From assembly GCA_020441605.1 (NCBI GenBank), contig JAGRLX010000267.1, positions 1 to 17,166 of the forward strand: a stretch of DNA of 17,166 bases, read 5' to 3'. Position numbers and translations under genes: made by a program. The stretch is from Alphaproteobacteria bacterium (GTDB lineage Bacteria > Pseudomonadota > Alphaproteobacteria > Rhizobiales > Aestuariivirgaceae). The notes beneath the pieces were generated by a model, which was not told where the DNA came from, ran no database searches, and was given only the letters and a program-made list of their open reading frames with translations. This document shows positions 14,936 through 17,166 of the stretch, in pieces (within the stretch, counting starts at the first letter, position 1; the number at the start of each line of letters is the position of its first letter).

Positions 14936-15169
14936 CTAGCACTCGCTTTCCGGAATGGCGACGGGCGGTGCGGACGCCGGTTCGCCCGCGCTGCATACCC
15001 AGGCTGTATCGTAGTCGAGGGGATAATTGCGGCATTCCTGCTCGGCGCGCGCCTTGCGTTCGAGACAGATGGCCTCGCTGTCGAACGGCCGTGGATCCCA
15101 GCCGTCAATGCTGCTGCCCGGTACCCAGGCATCATTGATAAAGAAGAAGACCGACAGCCACCATTTCAT
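14936..15169 (-). CDS. Small Cys-containing protein of unknown function (77 aa)
   Basis: The ATG at 15169 is preceded by GAGG with an 8-nt spacer. The N-terminus (MKWWLSVFFFI) is hydrophobic and may be an uncleaved membrane anchor or a short export signal. The rest is acidic, with Cys35, Cys46, Cys59 and the terminal Cys77, plus Trp residues at 15, 24 and 57; the segment LERKARAEQECRNYP is likely helical. The spacing could allow two disulphides if exported. No family is recognised. It lies 57 bases downstream of the XRE regulator on the same strand and may share its transcript; it is convergent with the VUT gene 45 bases away. Confidence 0.6.
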   Translation of the reverse strand: MKWWLSVFFFINDAWVPGSSIDGWDPRPFDSEAICLERKARAEQECRNYPLDYDTAWVCSAGEPASAPPVAIPESEC

Positions 15170-15226
15170 GTTCCGAACCTCACAGCGACAAAACGGAGCA
15201 TCGCGAAGGGGCCTTGTCCAGCAAAA

Positions 15227-15607
15227 TCACACTTCTGCCAATTGATCGAGGTGGGCATTGATGCGCCGTGCGATAGCCACTTCGGCGCTCACCTCGTTGA
15301 GCCTGGTCTGAAGTGCTGACGTCATCTTGACCGCCTCGTCGAGCTTGGCCGCGATGATGTCGAGCCGCGTGCGCGAATCGAGACCCGGATCGAGATCCTC
15401 GGCGCCAGTCAGCAGCCATTTCAGCGGCACGCCGAGAACGCCTGCCACCATCAGCAGCCGGTTGACCCGTGGCACGGTCTTTCCCGACTCCCATCCCCGC
15501 AACGTATCCTGGGTCACGCCCATCATGTTGGCCGTGTGCTGAAGTGTCCAGCCACGGAACTCGCGGGCTTCCTTCAGGCGGGAATGGAGTGAAATGGCAT
15601 TGTTCAT
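15227..15607 (-). CDS. XRE-family helix-turn-helix transcriptional regulator
   Basis: A 126-residue DNA-binding protein. Residues 7-66 form a Cro/C1-type HTH: SRLKEAREFRGWTLQHTA, then MMGVTQDTLRGWESGKTVPR, whose recognition helix is TQDTLRGWESG, and the closing helices with VLGVPLKWLLTG. Residues 75-125 are a charged helix, probably a coiled coil for dimerisation (LDIIAAKLDEAVK, LQTRLNEVSAEVAIARR). The ATG at 15607 has GAGGA about 10 nt upstream. It is divergent from the universal stress protein gene, with 235 bases between the starts holding a perfect palindrome at 15748-15759. The target is unknown; autoregulation and control of the neighbour are inferences from position. Confidence 0.85.
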   Translation of the reverse strand: MNNAISLHSRLKEAREFRGWTLQHTANMMGVTQDTLRGWESGKTVPRVNRLLMVAGVLGVPLKWLLTGAEDLDPGLDSRTRLDIIAAKLDEAVKMTSALQTRLNEVSAEVAIARRINAHLDQLAEV

Positions 15608-15747
15608 GGTTGTTGGTCCTCATGATCTGATGGGCTGGGTGCGCTGATGCCTGACGCAAAGCAGGGCTCCTGCAGATGCGGGGGAGCTGGACGCGCGATG
15701 ATCCCCAAATTAGCAGACCGAAGCCGATGTTCAACCCCGGGAAGTGC

Positions 15748-15759
15748 TCCGTATACGGA
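15748..15759. promoter_or_regulatory. Perfect 12-bp palindrome, possible operator
   Basis: TCCGTATACGGA is self-complementary over all 12 bases. It lies between the divergent XRE regulator and the universal stress protein gene, 16 bases upstream of the candidate -35 box of the latter. XRE dimers bind such short palindromes; this pairing is inferred. Confidence 0.4.
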
Positions 15760-15774
15760 TGGGACCGGTGCTGT

Positions 15775-15802
15775 TTGCGTTCTGGCCAAATGGCCGTAAA
15801 AT
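15775..15802 (+). promoter_or_regulatory. Candidate promoter of the universal stress protein gene
   Basis: TTGCGT (15775-15780, three of six), a 16-nt spacer holding the inverted repeat GGCC-AAAT-GGCC, then TAAAAT (15797-15802, five of six). The leader to the ATG at 15843 would be about 34 nt. Confidence 0.3.
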
Positions 15803-15842
15803 GGCGCCAGTTTCTGAAACAGCCTGCATGGAGGCATTGGGC

Positions 15843-16703
15843 ATGTACAAGGACATCTGCGTGGCGGTTGAATCAGACCGCCTCGACACCGCCATCCTCA
15901 AGACCGCAAGCCAGGTTGCCAAGGCCTTTGAAGCCGATCTCACCGTGGCCGCCGGCGGACCGATCCTGCCGGTGCCGTTGCCCATCGCCGGCTTCGCCGC
16001 GGGCGGCGGCATCGTGGTTGATTCCGCCGCCACCGCTGGAAGCCAGGCCGAGGCCAAAGAAAGCATCGCGGAATCGAAGACCGAGATCCACAGGGTACTG
16101 GACGATGTGAACCAACCCTTCACGCTCCGCACCGTGGTGGGCCCCTTTGCCCGCATCGCTGACTTCGCCGTCAACATGGCCCAAGCCTCCGACCTCTTTG
16201 TCTGCTTCAACCCGCTGAAAGACGATGCTGGCGCCCTCGAGCGCATGGTCTTCGAAGAAGTGCTACGGCGTGGCGGCTGCGGCACACTGGTGTTGCCGCG
16301 CGGCGACACCTTCGACAGCCTGCCCCAGCGCATTGTCATTGCCTGGAACAGCAGTCCTGAGGCCGCCCGTGCGGTGCGCGCTGCCATGCCCTTCCTGCAG
16401 CGTGCGACTGAAGTGACAGTGCTGCTGGTCGATCCCGAACTGCGCCAGGCGGGCGAAGACTGGCGGCCCGGCGACGAACTGGTGTCCCACCTGGTGAAAT
16501 ATGGTGTGACCGCGACGCTCGCCCGAGTCACCAGCGCCGATACCAGCGTCGCGGGTGCCATCGAAGCCGAACTCGATCACCGCAACGCAGATATGGCGGT
16601 AATGGGCGGCTATGGCCAAAGTGCTCTCAAGGACTGGGTGCTGGGCTCGGTCGCCCGCGAATTTCTCGAGGCCGCCAAGACCTCGATCCTGATGTCGAAC
16701 TGA
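15843..16703 (+). CDS. Tandem universal stress protein (UspA family)
   Basis: A 286-residue cytoplasmic protein made of two UspA-like halves, about 1-153 and 160-286. The ATG at 15843 is chosen over upstream in-frame ATGs because GGAGG precedes it by 8 nt and MYKDICVAVES is the family N-terminus. The second half ends with the nucleotide-binding motif G-2x-G-9x-G-S: Gly255, Gly258, Gly268, Ser269, in MGGYGQSALKDWVLGS. The first half lacks this motif, so only the C-terminal domain is expected to bind ATP. Such proteins accumulate under starvation, low oxygen or other stress; the trigger here is unknown. Divergent from the XRE gene; a 12-bp GC palindrome follows its stop. Confidence 0.92.
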   Translation: MYKDICVAVESDRLDTAILKTASQVAKAFEADLTVAAGGPILPVPLPIAGFAAGGGIVVDSAATAGSQAEAKESIAESKTEIHRVLDDVNQPFTLRTVVGPFARIADFAVNMAQASDLFVCFNPLKDDAGALERMVFEEVLRRGGCGTLVLPRGDTFDSLPQRIVIAWNSSPEAARAVRAAMPFLQRATEVTVLLVDPELRQAGEDWRPGDELVSHLVKYGVTATLARVTSADTSVAGAIEAELDHRNADMAVMGGYGQSALKDWVLGSVAREFLEAAKTSILMSN

Positions 16704-16734
16704 TCGTACAGGTGCCGGGCCCGGCTGGAGAGCC

Positions 16735-17166
16735 TCATCCGGCCCGCACGCTCCGCATCAGAAACGCCGGCATGTTGCCTTCGTGGAAGCCGCGTGCATC
16801 GGGGGCATCACCCACGTCACGTGAGGGATGACGATCATGGCGCGGCGGACGGGCAGCGCGCTCGGTCCGCGGCGCCGGGGCATCGGCGGTGCGGCCGGCC
16901 GGTTTCTGCACTGGCCTCGGCGCTTCGGCCTTGACCGGCTGTGCCACTTCCGCCGCGACCGGTTCCGGCGTTCTGGCGCGGGGCTTGCGGTCCGAACTGG
17001 ACTCGCGGCGCGTCCGCTGCTCGCTGCGCGCGCGCTCCGGCCGGTCTTTCGACACGGAATCCTGCGGCACCTCGCCCAGATCGAAGAACGGCACGTCCTT
17101 TTTGATCAGGCTCTCGATCGCCTTCCAGTACTTGCCTTCTTCCTTGGTCACCATGGTGAAGGCGTG
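16735..17166 (-). CDS. DEAD-box RNA helicase, C-terminal end (partial)
   Basis: The frame runs through the right edge and stops at 16735, so only the last 143 residues are visible. The first visible stretch, HAFTMVTKEEGKYWKAIESL, followed by IKKDVPFF, is the usual end of the second RecA-like domain of RhlE/DbpA-type DEAD-box helicases (the segment after the HRxGR motif). The remaining 110 residues are a low-complexity tail rich in Arg, Pro, Ala, Glu and Ser, as in many alphaproteobacterial cold-shock and ribosome-assembly helicases, where it helps hold RNA. It ends with the segment GNMPAFLMRSVRAG. The core motifs, including DEAD, lie outside the window, so the family call rests on this junction only. 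Confidence 0.75.
   Translation of the reverse strand, partial: HAFTMVTKEEGKYWKAIESLIKKDVPFFDLGEVPQDSVSKDRPERARSEQRTRRESSSDRKPRARTPEPVAAEVAQPVKAEAPRPVQKPAGRTADAPAPRTERAARPPRHDRHPSRDVGDAPDARGFHEGNMPAFLMRSVRAG

Noticed and set aside
16714..16725. GC palindrome GCCGGGCCCGGC between USP and helicase genes
   Set aside because: Position suits a bidirectional terminator, but there is no loop and no T-run on either side, so it is not listed as one.
1..17166. Mobile element, prophage or CRISPR content
   Set aside because: No transposase, integrase, phage structural gene, direct-repeat array or flanking terminal repeats were seen; gene composition looks even across the window.

Overview
The window reads as ordinary chromosome of a GC-rich alphaproteobacterium, most likely of the order Hyphomicrobiales (rhizobia and relatives). 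The grounds are GC-rich third positions throughout, a HolC/ABC-F/Ndk gene set of alphaproteobacterial type, a non-pyrrolysine MttB-family methyltransferase, a DEAD-box helicase with a basic Arg/Pro/Ala tail, and several small secreted proteins of the kind common there. The genus cannot be fixed from the sequence. No tRNA, rRNA, CRISPR array, insertion sequence or prophage was found.

Layout. 1-816 is the C-terminal half of an MttB-family (trimethylamine methyltransferase-like) protein, cut by the left edge. 858-1748 holds two small minus-strand genes: an 88-residue unknown and a secreted protein with a Cys cluster. 1855-4172 is holC (DNA polymerase III chi) convergent with a YheS-type ABC-F ATPase. 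4297-7005 is ppc (phosphoenolpyruvate carboxylase), divergent from the ABC-F gene and closed by a hairpin. 7246-7509 is a small secreted protein on the minus strand. 7804-10594 is a three-gene polar amino-acid ABC importer operon (binding protein, one long permease, ATPase). 10630-11079 is a secreted DUF411 metal-binding protein, divergent from a formyltransferase-fold enzyme (11130-11900). 12104-13897 is a large OmpA-type envelope protein with four repeats, ended by a clear terminator. 13977-14890 is ndk followed closely by a VUT-family membrane protein. 14936-15607 is a small unknown plus an XRE regulator on the minus strand, divergent from a tandem universal stress protein (15843-16703). 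The right edge cuts a DEAD-box RNA helicase running leftward.

Functionally the window mixes housekeeping (holC, ppc, ndk, ABC-F, helicase), nutrient uptake (the ABC importer and possibly the VUT transporter), one-carbon or methylamine chemistry (MttB family), envelope structure (OmpA-like protein) and stress response (USP, XRE). I found no new multi-gene system. The points most worth a second look are: a PEP carboxylase in which three of the four aspartate-inhibitor ligands appear replaced; four gap-free 55-residue repeats in the OmpA-like protein; a strong hairpin in the importer operon that buries the permease Shine-Dalgarno sequence; and several dyad-symmetric sites in divergent promoter regions.
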